A stretch of 64,000 nt of DNA from Sphingomonas carotinifaciens (lineage in GTDB: Bacteria; Pseudomonadota; Alphaproteobacteria; Sphingomonadales; Sphingomonadaceae). The notes under the pieces were generated by a model, which saw only the letters and a program-made list of their open reading frames with translations, had not been told where the DNA came from and did not search any database. Both the position numbers and the translations under genes were made by a program. The DNA lies in NCBI RefSeq assembly GCF_009789535.1, contig NZ_WSUT01000006.1, positions 16,238 through 80,237 on the forward strand, in the 5' to 3' direction. Shown in pieces: positions 49,785 through 58,333 of the stretch (position 1 is its first letter; every line of letters starts with the position of its first letter).

Positions 49785-51671
49785 CTAGTCTGATGCTACC
49801 GGCTCCTCGCTCGCCGCCTGAGGCGCTGGGAACAAGCCCGCTCGACCAAATCCCTCGATCCCGGTGAACATCACTGCTTGGGGACTGGCTTTCACGTTCG
49901 CAGGGGGATCGGTGTTCTCCACGATTAGAACCTGTCGGTCGCTCCCCCAGCTCTCGAAATACGAATAAAAGTGATCGTTCAGATCAGTGCTGCGGAGGTC
50001 GTCGGCTGCTCCGTCAGGCTCTCGGTAGGACAGGAGTGGCGAGTCAACGACAAGGAAGCCGGGATGAGGCGTCTTTTCTGCCACGCAATATTCCAAGAGA
50101 CCTGTCGAGAACGCCGTCTGCGTGATCGCACGAAGGCCCTTCCCGAATGAGGTACGCGCCTTCCCGTTGATGACAAGGTCGCGGACCTTCATATCGAAGT
50201 GAACACGGTCCACGCCTGGAAAGTGCCACGCCTTCAACACGTCGCGAACGATGGTCGCGAACCTGTCGGCTGTGCTGGTCGATAGATCAACGTCCGCGGT
50301 GCTCGAGCTACCGGACCCGTCTGCCATTTCGCGTTCGAGCTTCGCCTTTCGGTCCTCGAAATCCAGCAAGCCCCGATGGACCGCGATGCCTTCGCGGACC
50401 TCACCGGTCTTGTCCGCGAGCTGCCGATAACTCGAACGGAGCTGCTTTAGATTGGGAGCGACCACCCGGTCGATCTCACCTGCAACAGCGGTAAGCCGCT
50501 CTTCCAAACGTGGCAGTCGCCGTTCAAACTGAACAGCCTCGTTCCTGAGCGCGTCTACCGTGGAATCAAGATCGGCCTGTCGGGACGTGATCTTCGCGAT
50601 TTCAGCACGAGCTGCAGCAGCAATAAGGCTGGCATTACCCTCGCAATCATCGGTTTGCTTGTGCTGGTCCGGAGCAGCCCCGCATAACGGGCAGTCAACC
50701 TCTCCCAAAGCACCGAACAGCGTTCCAGCCTCGGCGATTGCTTCGAGCCGTGCGAGGTCGGATCGATAATGAGCGCCAAGCAGCAGAAAGCGTTCGAGGA
50801 GAACCGTAATTTCGGCGAGGCGGTTGCGCCCTTCTTCTACCCGTCGAGCCAGGTCACGGCGCTCGGTCGACGCGGAGCGGAAGCTTGCTTCCGAAATCGC
50901 TAGCTGCTCACTTTGACCTTCCATGGTCGCTTCAAGCTTATCAAGCTGCTCCTGAAGCTCGTCCGACCCCGCGAGGTCCTTCACCTGTTTTCGATAGTCC
51001 GCGATAAGCTGATCCAGCAATAAGATTTGTGCGTCCCGGGTTTGATCTTCCGGCGAACGCGTCTTGGCTGCAGCGAGCGAGGTGTCGTCCACCCCTGTCA
51101 GAAGCAACTTGAACACCGACGTGTTTGCGGTGTCCCCCATCCCGTACCCGCCATCTGAAAGTGGCGACCTCTGCTGAATAATCTCTTCCTCGTTGATCAC
51201 CACGAGGCGAGCGATATTTCGGAAACTGAGGCTGTTGGTGTCCCCTTTCTTATTCCGGCGAACACGTTTGTGCGCCAAGCCCAGTTTCTCGAGCAAAAAC
51301 GCCGACAGATTATCGTCGCGCCTGTCGTTGTGCTGATCAGCGAGTACCTTCCCGTCGATCGACGGCATCTCCTCCGCAAACAACCCTTCATAAAGAACGA
51401 AAGGGCCGCCATCGACGGCGCGGCCGATCGTGAACTGATCGCCTGCGGTCGTCTCCATCGCCAAGAGCACATGCTTGTAGCCGACCCGCTCCGGTATATC
51501 TCGAAGCGGACCCTTGCCCCCGAGCATGAAGTCGATCGTATCAACGATGAATGACTTACCGGTGTTCGATGCGCCATAGATCACGTTCATGCCGGGCTTG
51601 AACGTCACGACGGCAGGCTTCCGGAACGGGCCATGGTAGCTTAACGAGCAAAGGCGCAACCGCACACTCAT
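49785..51671 (-). CDS. ABC-3C system ATPase (SMC/Rad50-like)
   Basis: 628 residues from ATG 51671, overlapping the middle gene as ATGA. Walker A GASNTGKSF at 33-41. Long coiled-coil arms follow (about 225-300 and 360-430), with a zinc-hook-like CPLC at ~327 between them. Walker B-like GFLVVDSPLL is near 536. Rad50/SMC-type ATPases with this layout are the ATPase of three-component ABC conflict systems. Probably senses or holds DNA and activates the effector. Confidence 0.85.
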   Translation of the reverse strand: MSVRLRLCSLSYHGPFRKPAVVTFKPGMNVIYGASNTGKSFIVDTIDFMLGGKGPLRDIPERVGYKHVLLAMETTAGDQFTIGRAVDGGPFVLYEGLFAEEMPSIDGKVLADQHNDRRDDNLSAFLLEKLGLAHKRVRRNKKGDTNSLSFRNIARLVVINEEEIIQQRSPLSDGGYGMGDTANTSVFKLLLTGVDDTSLAAAKTRSPEDQTRDAQILLLDQLIADYRKQVKDLAGSDELQEQLDKLEATMEGQSEQLAISEASFRSASTERRDLARRVEEGRNRLAEITVLLERFLLLGAHYRSDLARLEAIAEAGTLFGALGEVDCPLCGAAPDQHKQTDDCEGNASLIAAAARAEIAKITSRQADLDSTVDALRNEAVQFERRLPRLEERLTAVAGEIDRVVAPNLKQLRSSYRQLADKTGEVREGIAVHRGLLDFEDRKAKLEREMADGSGSSSTADVDLSTSTADRFATIVRDVLKAWHFPGVDRVHFDMKVRDLVINGKARTSFGKGLRAITQTAFSTGLLEYCVAEKTPHPGFLVVDSPLLSYREPDGAADDLRSTDLNDHFYSYFESWGSDRQVLIVENTDPPANVKASPQAVMFTGIEGFGRAGLFPAPQAASEEPVASD

Positions 51672-52168
51672 GCCGCTCCGCCTAAGCTTTGCTCGACATG
51701 TTGGAACTCCATAACCCACTGGTCGAAGAACCGGCGCATCAGCTTGTCGAACTCACCCTCTTCATACGAGCCAAGGTGATCTACTAGCCAAGTAGCTCGG
51801 CTCTTGAGCTCCGTCGAATACGGCGAATGCAATGCGTCCAAGAAGGTCTCCGCGAGCTCTCCTGCCTGGTATACGATGCCGTCCTCGCGCACCGATCGAG
51901 CGACTAGGTCGCGCGTCATCATCAGGTGCAAGCCGTTCTGCACGATGCTCCGGCGCACCTGCGTAGCTGGCGTCGATATTGGGGTTTCAGGATGAAGATC
52001 CTCCGGCCCTCCTAACATCTCGGTATGCACCAGGAGGTAATCGAAGGCCGTCAGACGCTGGATGTCGAGTTCGCGTGGAAATGCCGCGGCGAGAATGGCT
52101 ACCGCCCGCATTCCCGCCTCGAACGGGCCGTTGAAGGTCAGATTGCCGTTGCTCACGGCTGTGTCCAT
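51668..52168 (-). CDS. ABC-3C system middle component
   Basis: 166 residues. Helical: FEAGMRAVAILAAAFPRELDIQRLTAFDYLLVHTEML, then ATQVRRSIVQNGLHLMMTRDLV. It resembles the middle-component proteins described beside such ATPases. Sits between ATPase and effector with overlaps on both sides (4 and 16 nt). Probably an adaptor; no catalytic motif. Confidence 0.8.
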   Translation of the reverse strand: MDTAVSNGNLTFNGPFEAGMRAVAILAAAFPRELDIQRLTAFDYLLVHTEMLGGPEDLHPETPISTPATQVRRSIVQNGLHLMMTRDLVARSVREDGIVYQAGELAETFLDALHSPYSTELKSRATWLVDHLGSYEEGEFDKLMRRFFDQWVMEFQHVEQSLGGAA

Positions 52169-53241
52169 CGCAGACGATCGTCGTTGGCGAGCTGATGGCA
52201 GATCCCGTGACGATCCTTCACGAACGCGCTCGATCCAAGCGGGTGTGCATCGAGCGGAACGGTCTGAGACGCCTGAGTGACAGCCTTTACGCGCTCGAAC
52301 CCGTCGACGAACGTGCCCTCGGCGGTATCAATGACGCCGTCGTGGATCTCGTCCTGCAGGCTTTCGAATGTGCCAGGGTCGACCTTCTCGCGAAGAAATA
52401 CCCGGAACGCCTCGGCGTGATAGAAACTCTCGCGCTGACGGTTCAGGTGATCGCTGAGCGGTTTCCACTTCTTGAGCGCCGCTATGTCGGCGATCGCTTC
52501 CTTCTTGTGTTCGGCATACGCGGCAAGAAGGTGCTCAACATAACGTTGTTCGTGACCCTGCACCGCTTCGGGTGGCTTCTCGGGAAGCGGACGCGCAGGT
52601 AGCTCTCCGCCAAAGCGCTCGAAGAAATATGGCGTCGTCTGATGCTGCTCGATCAGCTCTCGCGGTGATATCGCTTTGAAGATCGAAAAATCGAACTTGT
52701 CGACGTACGCGGCAAAGGCGCCGGTTAGATCGACCCTCTGTGTGCCAGTGATGCTCTCCGCAATGTTCTTCGCCCAAACCTTCTTCGTCTCAGCCTTGAG
52801 ATTACCGGCGTGACCGAGCAGCAAGTTGAGCTTGGTCCCGACGCCGCGCGGCGCGACAAAATAATAGGTGCGTGGCGCGATGTAGTGGCCGGTGAATGAG
52901 AACCATAAAATTTTCCCAATCTCCGGCCACGCCACTGTCGGTGACAAGGGCTGGGCGTAGTGCTTGCACTGAAAACTGTCCCAGATGCCGTTCAGGCCGT
53001 TCGCGTCGACGAACCCAGCAACGTCAATGCCTTTGTCCCCGCTGCCAGTGAACCGAGCAACCGACTTGTATGACGCGCTGAGTGCAGCCGAGACCCACTC
53101 TTCGATAAAGCTTTCCCAGTCGTCGGGGCTGTAGATCATCAGCCGTGCGATCGGAGCGATGGGAGGGCCGCTTTGAAATTGTCCGACGCTCGGGAGGGTC
53201 TTAGGCAGCGCTGGGGGCGACACTTCCTTGAAATCAGTCAT
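52153..53241 (-). CDS. ABC-3C effector with PD-(D/E)XK (Mrr-like) nuclease domain
   Basis: 362 residues from ATG 53241 (GGGGGTTGG upstream). N-terminal restriction-type fold: WESFIEEWVSAAL (Glu48), GSGDKGIDVAG (Asp73) and SFQCKHYA (Gln91-Cys-Lys93). This gives the E...D...QxK core of Mrr-like enzymes. A C-terminal ABC-3C-type region follows (YFFERFGGELPARPLP; EQRYVEHLLAAYAEHK). Probably a DNA nuclease switched by the ATPase partner, as an anti-phage or anti-plasmid effector. Confidence 0.82.
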   Translation of the reverse strand: MTDFKEVSPPALPKTLPSVGQFQSGPPIAPIARLMIYSPDDWESFIEEWVSAALSASYKSVARFTGSGDKGIDVAGFVDANGLNGIWDSFQCKHYAQPLSPTVAWPEIGKILWFSFTGHYIAPRTYYFVAPRGVGTKLNLLLGHAGNLKAETKKVWAKNIAESITGTQRVDLTGAFAAYVDKFDFSIFKAISPRELIEQHQTTPYFFERFGGELPARPLPEKPPEAVQGHEQRYVEHLLAAYAEHKKEAIADIAALKKWKPLSDHLNRQRESFYHAEAFRVFLREKVDPGTFESLQDEIHDGVIDTAEGTFVDGFERVKAVTQASQTVPLDAHPLGSSAFVKDRHGICHQLANDDRLRWTQP

Positions 53242-53367
53242 CCAACCCCCCACACCCCTTTGACGCAGGCCCTAAACGTCCACTCTCGCGGGTGGAAGAG
53301 GTATGGCGTTCTTGACTGATTGTCTTCCGATTCCAACGTCGGTCTGAAGGCGTCAAGCCCGTGACGC

Positions 53368-54471
53368 TCATCGCCGCCTCGACGGAGGTGGAGGTGTGCC
53401 ACGTGGCACGCCCTGCTCCTGTGCCGGGCCGCTCCTAGTCCGCCTTTCCGCATCCCGCACGCGCGCCTCAGCCTCGCGCAGCATCCGATCCGGAACAGTG
53501 TCGATGCTCGCCCGCTCCTGAAGGAACTGCCTCACGTCGCGCGCGAGGTTGCGATCCTCGCGATCGGGGCTGCGGTCGAGCCGTTCGGCAGCTGCCTCGT
53601 AGCGCCGCTTGGTGTCCTGCCAGCGCGCCCGCGTTTTGGAAACGAACGTAGGCTGCTGCGCCTTCCCAAGCGCGATCTGCATCGCTTCGCGCGCTTGCCG
53701 TAGATCGGCCTCGGTCGGCTGACGTGAAGCGCCGCTACGTATGCGTGCGCGAAGCTGCGTCAGCGCCATGCTGGTGCCGGCTCTCCCCTGGCCTCGCGTG
53801 TAGCGTGGCGTTGCTTCGGCCTCGACACCGCGGCTGCGGAGCGCCTCCGCGAACGACTCCCGAAAGCGAAACAGATCCTCCCGCCTTGGATCGAAGCGCT
53901 TGCGATCAAGGCCCTCGGCCTGGACCGTGAGATGGACATGCGGGCGCGGCGTGTCCGTATGGAGCGCCATCAGATAGTCGTGGTTGTCGCCGATCATCCG
54001 CTCGGCCGCCTCACGAACCGCCTGCTTTACGGTCTCCGGATCGGTTCCCGCCGGCATAGAAAACACCATTGCCACGGCCGACACGGTCGTGCCCTGGCGC
54101 CAGTAAAGCGGATCGGACCACTCGTCCGCGATCCGCTGCGCGTCCTCCTTCGTCACGATCTGCTCGCCATCGCGGGTCTCAATCCGGATATCGCCATGCC
54201 GGCCGATATAATCGAGATGGGCAGCGAGGTGCTTGGCGCCCTTCTTCCGCCCTGTCACCTTGACGAGCACCTCGGGCGTACGTCGAACTACACGAGCGAG
54301 CGTAGCCCGGGCATCTCCTCGGTGCGTCGCTGCCGGCAATCTAGCCGCAAACGGCCCCGTGCCGTTGACGAGGTGCCGGGCATATTTGACGTTCGGATCG
54401 CTGACGAGGCGCGGCTTGAAGCTTGGCTTCATCGCCTCCCATAGCTCGTCCTCGCGATCCCCGAACGACAT
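53368..54471 (-). CDS. VirD2-like relaxase (MOBP type)
   Basis: 367 residues from ATG 54471 (TGATG overlap with mobC). Motif with candidate catalytic Tyr: HLAAHLDYIGRHG (Tyr88). Histidine motif: HTDTPRPHVHLTVQ (His171, His178, His180). C-terminal coiled-coil, then a Pro/Arg tail GVPRGTPPPPSRRR encoded partly by a palindrome. Nicks oriT and is carried with the DNA into the recipient. Confidence 0.9.
   Translation of the reverse strand: MSFGDREDELWEAMKPSFKPRLVSDPNVKYARHLVNGTGPFAARLPAATHRGDARATLARVVRRTPEVLVKVTGRKKGAKHLAAHLDYIGRHGDIRIETRDGEQIVTKEDAQRIADEWSDPLYWRQGTTVSAVAMVFSMPAGTDPETVKQAVREAAERMIGDNHDYLMALHTDTPRPHVHLTVQAEGLDRKRFDPRREDLFRFRESFAEALRSRGVEAEATPRYTRGQGRAGTSMALTQLRARIRSGASRQPTEADLRQAREAMQIALGKAQQPTFVSKTRARWQDTKRRYEAAAERLDRSPDREDRNLARDVRQFLQERASIDTVPDRMLREAEARVRDAERRTRSGPAQEQGVPRGTPPPPSRRR
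53393..53412. repeat. parS-like palindrome, copy 7 (one mismatch)
   Basis: GGTGTGCCACGTGGCACGCC, inside the 3' end of the relaxase gene, encoding GVPRGTP. On the other side of the ABC-3C system from copy 6. Confidence 0.8.
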
Positions 54472-54995
54472 CAGTCGGCAACCTTCCAAAAGGAGGTTTC
54501 ACCGCGCAGAACGTCCGCCAGCGCCTCGATCTGCTCGTTAATTTCCTCACGCATGTCGGAGATCCGGCGCAGCTCACGTTCGATCTGCAAGCCACTGTCG
54601 GCCATCATCGCAGCGTTGCCTGCTTTCATCGCCTGGTTGAGATTGCGGCCAATACGCTGGAGCTGCATCCGGATCGGCGCCACTGCGTCTCGCAAGCCGT
54701 CGTCGACTGTGCCCTTCAACCCGATGTGCCGGCGCACCAGCGCCTTGATCCATCCGGCACGATCTACACCCCGCTCGGCCGCACGATGATCGAGCACCGC
54801 GGTCTCGGCGTCCGTGAAGGTCAGCGACACGCGATTGCCGGCGCTATCTGCGCGCGGCGCGATCCTGGGTGCATCTGCGACATGCTTTAGCGCCTGCTGG
54901 AGGACACTGCGGAGGAGCGCGCTGCGCCCTCCCCTTCCCTCCGCCACCGCGTCGAAGGCGGCAAGCAACTCCCGGTCGACGCGCGCTGTCAGCAT
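54471..54995 (-). CDS. mobC: MobC-family relaxosome protein
   Basis: 174 residues from ATG 54995, chosen for AGGGACCAGCG upstream; ATG 55040 in frame is possible. N-terminal RHH-like part (LTARVDRELLAAFDAVAEGRGGR), then the MobC region (MQLQRIGRNLNQAMKAGNAAM). Helps the relaxase open oriT, which should lie just upstream. Confidence 0.85.
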   Translation of the reverse strand: MLTARVDRELLAAFDAVAEGRGGRSALLRSVLQQALKHVADAPRIAPRADSAGNRVSLTFTDAETAVLDHRAAERGVDRAGWIKALVRRHIGLKGTVDDGLRDAVAPIRMQLQRIGRNLNQAMKAGNAAMMADSGLQIERELRRISDMREEINEQIEALADVLRGETSFWKVAD

Positions 54996-55040
54996 CGCTG
55001 GTCCCTTGGTGGGGGATGATGGCTGCGGCGCCGGCGACAT

Positions 55041-55121
55041 GGTCGACGAGGGTAATGTAATACACTGAACGCAGCAAGCCCTATCCTGCCATCAAACATC
55101 CCTCACCAAAATCAGCTTTAA
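55041..55121 (+). other. oriT: Candidate oriT with IncP-like nic site
   Basis: Upstream of mobC. CTATCCTGCC at 55081-55090 is the IncP/RP4 nic core (ATCCTG then C), so cleavage after G55088 on the plus strand is predicted. Nearby GTAATACACTG resembles relaxase-binding dyad material only weakly. Transfer would run rightward, into parB, parA and ssb. Confidence 0.72.
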
Positions 55122-55141
55122 AGTGTGCCACGTGGCACACC
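55122..55141. repeat. parS-like palindrome, copy 8 (one mismatch)
   Basis: AGTGTGCCACGTGGCACACC, between oriT and the end of parB. The 96 bases after it hold no gene. Confidence 0.8.
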
Positions 55142-55237
55142 CAATCCATCGTGGAAGTGATGTAGTCGCGGAAGGTAGGATTGGATCTGCGCGCGAGTGT
55201 CGGTCGCAACCGACGCTCTCCGTTCAAGCCTGCGCGA

Positions 55238-56251
55238 TCAGCGCCAGCTTACGATGCGGGGTTCCGCCTCATCCTCGAAATGAAGCAATGCCTCGACAAC
55301 CATTGCGCGCTTGCCCTCGATCTCAATCGTCGGCCTCTCCACGCGCTGCTTGCCCCCTCTTGCTTTCGATGCCGGACGAGATGCCGGGGCAGGGGTCTCA
55401 GCCGACGCATCATCTGCGGAGGCTGAGCTTACGCGCAGCGGCGTTTGGCCCAGTGCGCGATCCGCCTCCTCGTCCCGGATCACGTTGGTCGCTGGTCCAG
55501 CTTCGTCGTCTTCGGTGGAACTCGAACCGTCCACACGAGCCGATGAGGGAAGCTCAGATCCGGGGGCAGGGGCGGCTACGGGCTTCGGCGCCGACTTCTT
55601 CGCGCCGACTTCGCGCGCGAACCGCTCGCACGCTAGCACCGTCATGTCCTCGACCGCGGTATTGGCGACAAACGTCCGCGTGGCCACGTCGTCGGCCTTC
55701 GCGGCCTGCACGAGTGCAACGGCACTCCGCATCGAAATGTCAGCAAACAGGGCAGCGATATAGTCGGGCGCCTTCGCAAGCCCTTGATAACGGGTCAGCA
55801 GCGTGCGGTTACGTCCTGTCGCCCGAGCCAACTCGGCAAGCGAGCGTCCGTTCGCAACCTGTCCGGTGACGAACCGGATCATGTCGGCCGTCGACAAGTC
55901 TTCGCGCTGGTCGTTCTCGATGAATTGATCGATCCGGACCTGCTCGACGTCGTCCGTCTTGCTGACGATTGCGCGGACCTGGACGCCGAGCTTCTGACAC
56001 GCGCGCCAACGCCGCTCGCCATACATGATCCGATAGCGCCCTTCCGCATCCTTCGGCGCAACGGTGATGGGCTGAAGCTGACCGCGCTCCTTGATCGTCT
56101 CGGCCATCTCGTCGATCTTGGCAGGATCGATCTCGCTGCGGACGTTCTCGGGATCGGGGTACACCAGCTCGGGATCGAGGAGTTGCACACGATCTGCGTC
56201 CGCGACGGCCGCCTTCTCACTGAAAACGTCGAAGCCGGAGAAGTCTGTCAT
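55238..56251 (-). CDS. parB: ParB partition protein
   Basis: 337 residues from ATG 56251 (ATGA overlap with parA). ParB/Srx region (ENVRSEIDPAKIDEMAETIKERG; IMYGERRWRACQKLG), HTH (RSLAELARATGRNRTLLTRYQGL), then a disordered Ala/Pro/Ser linker. The C-terminus carries IEIEGKRAMVVEALLHFEDE. With ParA it segregates the plasmid. Candidate reader of the eight palindromes. Confidence 0.93.
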   Translation of the reverse strand: MTDFSGFDVFSEKAAVADADRVQLLDPELVYPDPENVRSEIDPAKIDEMAETIKERGQLQPITVAPKDAEGRYRIMYGERRWRACQKLGVQVRAIVSKTDDVEQVRIDQFIENDQREDLSTADMIRFVTGQVANGRSLAELARATGRNRTLLTRYQGLAKAPDYIAALFADISMRSAVALVQAAKADDVATRTFVANTAVEDMTVLACERFAREVGAKKSAPKPVAAPAPGSELPSSARVDGSSSTEDDEAGPATNVIRDEEADRALGQTPLRVSSASADDASAETPAPASRPASKARGGKQRVERPTIEIEGKRAMVVEALLHFEDEAEPRIVSWR

Positions 56252-56988
56252 TTGTGGCTCCCGATCCGGGTCATGGCTTCCTCGAGAAAAGCGCGCATGG
56301 GCGGGAGTGAGGTCCGCACATCCTTGTCGAACCGCCACACCGGCACATGCTCTTGGATGGCCTGGCTGTAGTGCGCTCGCTCCGGGAGGAAGTTGGTGAA
56401 CAGGTTGCGCCCGATCTTCTCTTTGATCGCGGCCAGCATCTTCATCTGATGCGTGTCGTTGGCGCGTACCCGGTTGGGCACGAGCCCTACGACGTGGATC
56501 GGCGTTTTCCGACGCTGGTTCACGGTCTGAATTGAATCCGACACCTGCTTGGTCGCTGCCGGCCCGAACGGCCCAAGTTCGACGGGGACGATCAAGTGGT
56601 TGCACACCAACAGAGCTGCGAAATTGATCCACGACCAAGAGGGTGGCGTGTCGATGATGCAGAAGTCGAAAAACGGATCGAGCGTTGGAAAATTGGCGTT
56701 CAGAGCCGACAGCGCGCGGGGGTAGTCAGCGTCATATTCCCCGCCCATGCGATTGGAGTAGATCGCGAGCCGGGGGAATGTAGCGGGGGGAGCATATTTC
56801 GGCTCGAACAGCGGCTTGCACGTGCCGAGGCTCTCGAATTCGACGAGCGCGTCCGTCGCATTGCACTGGCGATCGAGATCGAGGAACAGCACACGATGAC
56901 CGGCGTCAGCGAGCAGCCATGCCAAATGGCACGCGATCATGGTCTTGCCCGCGCCGCCCTTCTCGACATTGATGGCGATGGTCTTCAC
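56248..56988 (-). CDS. parA: ParA partition ATPase
   Basis: 246 residues. Deviant Walker A KGGAGKT (10-16), LFLDLDRQCNATD, and IIDTPPSWSW. First of the par pair, 3 nt after the small gene at 56992. Confidence 0.94.
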   Translation of the reverse strand: MKTIAINVEKGGAGKTMIACHLAWLLADAGHRVLFLDLDRQCNATDALVEFESLGTCKPLFEPKYAPPATFPRLAIYSNRMGGEYDADYPRALSALNANFPTLDPFFDFCIIDTPPSWSWINFAALLVCNHLIVPVELGPFGPAATKQVSDSIQTVNQRRKTPIHVVGLVPNRVRANDTHQMKMLAAIKEKIGRNLFTNFLPERAHYSQAIQEHVPVWRFDKDVRTSLPPMRAFLEEAMTRIGSHK

Positions 56989-56991
56989 GCC

Positions 56992-57183
56992 CTACCAGCC
57001 TCGATCAGAATTGTTGTTCCAATGCTCATAACCGCGATAGTTGGAATCCGTGCGGGTGTTGCGGCGCCCCTCCTCGTCAGGAGTGTCGCCACTCCAGATG
57101 CGCGGGGTAGAACCGCCACCGCCCCTTAGGACGGCCCACGCGATCAGGACGAATAGCCCGATCGTCAGCAGATTACCCAACAT
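56992..57183 (-). CDS. Small membrane protein ahead of parA
   Basis: 63 residues: one helix (LLTIGLFVLIAWAVLRGG) and a polar Asn/Arg/Asp tail (GYEHWNNNSDRGW). GGAAGGCC upstream. Same transcript as parAB; role unknown. Confidence 0.65.
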   Translation of the reverse strand: MLGNLLTIGLFVLIAWAVLRGGGGSTPRIWSGDTPDEEGRRNTRTDSNYRGYEHWNNNSDRGW

Positions 57184-57227
57184 GGCCTTCCTCCGTCGCC
57201 TTGATGAAAGGCGCAGCCTGTAATATA

Positions 57228-57260
57228 CGATACCGCAAATGCCGTCAATATGCGGTATCG
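57228..57260. promoter_or_regulatory. Dyad between the par operon and RHH gene
   Basis: CGATACCGCA (57228-57237) and TGCGGTATCG (57251-57260), perfect 10-bp arms, 13-nt spacer, AT-rich surroundings. Likely operator for one or both divergent genes. Confidence 0.7.
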
Positions 57261-57279
57261 GTAATTACTAGGGCAATGG

Positions 57280-57480
57280 ATGACGTCTAGCAAGGTCCGT
57301 TCCGTTGGTCGCCCTCCGATGGAGGATCAGACGCTTGCGCGTTTTCCGAAGGGCACGCTTGGGCGCATCAAATCTGTCCTGCGCGAGAGCGAGAGCCAGG
57401 CCGACTTCATTCGCGAGGCGGTCGAGCTGGAGCTTCGCAGGCGGTCGGGGCCGCCGGTAGGCGGCCCCGACCGCGCCTAG
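57280..57480 (+). CDS. Ribbon-helix-helix regulator
   Basis: 66 residues: QTLARFPKGTLGRIKSVLRE then SQADFIREAVELELRRR, an RHH fold, with Pro-rich ends. Next to the dyad at 57228-57260, so it probably represses the par operon and itself. Its stop overlaps that of ssb (CTAG). Confidence 0.75.
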   Translation: MTSSKVRSVGRPPMEDQTLARFPKGTLGRIKSVLRESESQADFIREAVELELRRRSGPPVGGPDRA

Positions 57481-57797
57481 TCCCGGTCCTCCGAACCCTT
57501 GGCGAGAACCGCGAAGCCGTCCGCGATCAGCTCCACCGTGTAGCGCCGGCCCTCGGCCGTATCGTAGGAGTTTTGGCGGACGCGGCCTGCGATGTGGACC
57601 AGGTCGCCCTTCTGCGCCTTGGCGGCGCGCTCGATCTGCTTGCCGAACAGTGTCACCTCATTCCAGTGCGTGTCCGTCACCCATTCGCCATGCTCCTGGC
57701 GGTTGTAGTTGGCGGCGACGTTCACCTTCGTCACCTTGTCATGCTCCGTGATCTTCCCAACCCGGCCGATGATCCGAAATTCCGCAATGTTCTGCAT
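57477..57797 (-). CDS. ssb: Single-stranded DNA-binding protein
   Basis: 106 residues from ATG 57797 (AAGGACAGGACC upstream). OB-fold: AEFRIIGRVGKITEHDKVTKVNVAANY, WNEVTLFGKQIERAAKAQKGDLVHIAGRVRQNSYD. Lacks the long acidic tail of chromosomal SSB. In the predicted leading strand and oriented for early expression in the recipient. Confidence 0.93.
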   Translation of the reverse strand: MQNIAEFRIIGRVGKITEHDKVTKVNVAANYNRQEHGEWVTDTHWNEVTLFGKQIERAAKAQKGDLVHIAGRVRQNSYDTAEGRRYTVELIADGFAVLAKGSEDRD

Positions 57798-57862
57798 GGT
57801 CCTGTCCTTCCGATCGATCAGGCTTATTCCTGATGGGAATTGGACGGGCGTGCAGGCGCCGC

Positions 57863-57929
57863 GATCAAGCGAAAAAACGGAGGGTCCGCATCGCGGAAAC
57901 CGTAGGCGCAGCCGGTTATTCGCTTGATC
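57863..57929 (-). promoter_or_regulatory. Large hairpin upstream of ssb
   Basis: GATCAAGCGAA (57863-57873) pairs with TTCGCTTGATC (57919-57929). Nested inside are ACGG/CCGT (57877-57880 with 57900-57903) and CCGC/GCGG around a 3-nt loop. Such folded elements upstream of leading-region ssb genes can act as promoters on single-stranded DNA. Inference only. Confidence 0.5.
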
Positions 57930-58333
57930 GTAGAAGGCAGCCAGCGCCCATCTTTCCATCGTCTAGGGATAGCGGATCGGCAGGGCTGGCCTGAGATCGA
58001 CGCGGCGCAAGTCGACCGGAAATCGCCACGGCCCCGCAGTGACGGTCGGGTAGTTCGTCACCGCTTTTGGCGAAAGGTCCGGATCCCGCCCGGAGGAAAT
58101 GGCGCTTGAGTCGAGCCACCCCCCTACACCTTGGCGCTACGGCCGCGCTCATAACCAGAAAACGGCTGCAGCAAGCACGAACATTGCGATTTGGAGCCGA
58201 CAGAAGCCTGCTCCCACTGGGGAGCATTCGCGCCGGCGTAGCCGGTGCGTCCTTTGGTCTCGGCAGGCGGTGAGGGTGTTGGTTTGCGATGTCGGTGCTT
58301 CTTCTGCGCCGTCAGGCGAGTTGCGTTGGCCGA
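57930..58333. other. Region without a supported gene
   Basis: About 400 bp between the ssb upstream hairpin and the winged-helix gene. Open frames exist but have no ribosome site or protein-like composition. I see no clear repeat or promoter. Confidence 0.5.

Noticed and set aside
57916..58227. 103-residue minus-strand frame between ssb and the winged-helix gene
   Set aside because: Arg/Ser/Pro-biased, no ribosome site, no family resemblance.
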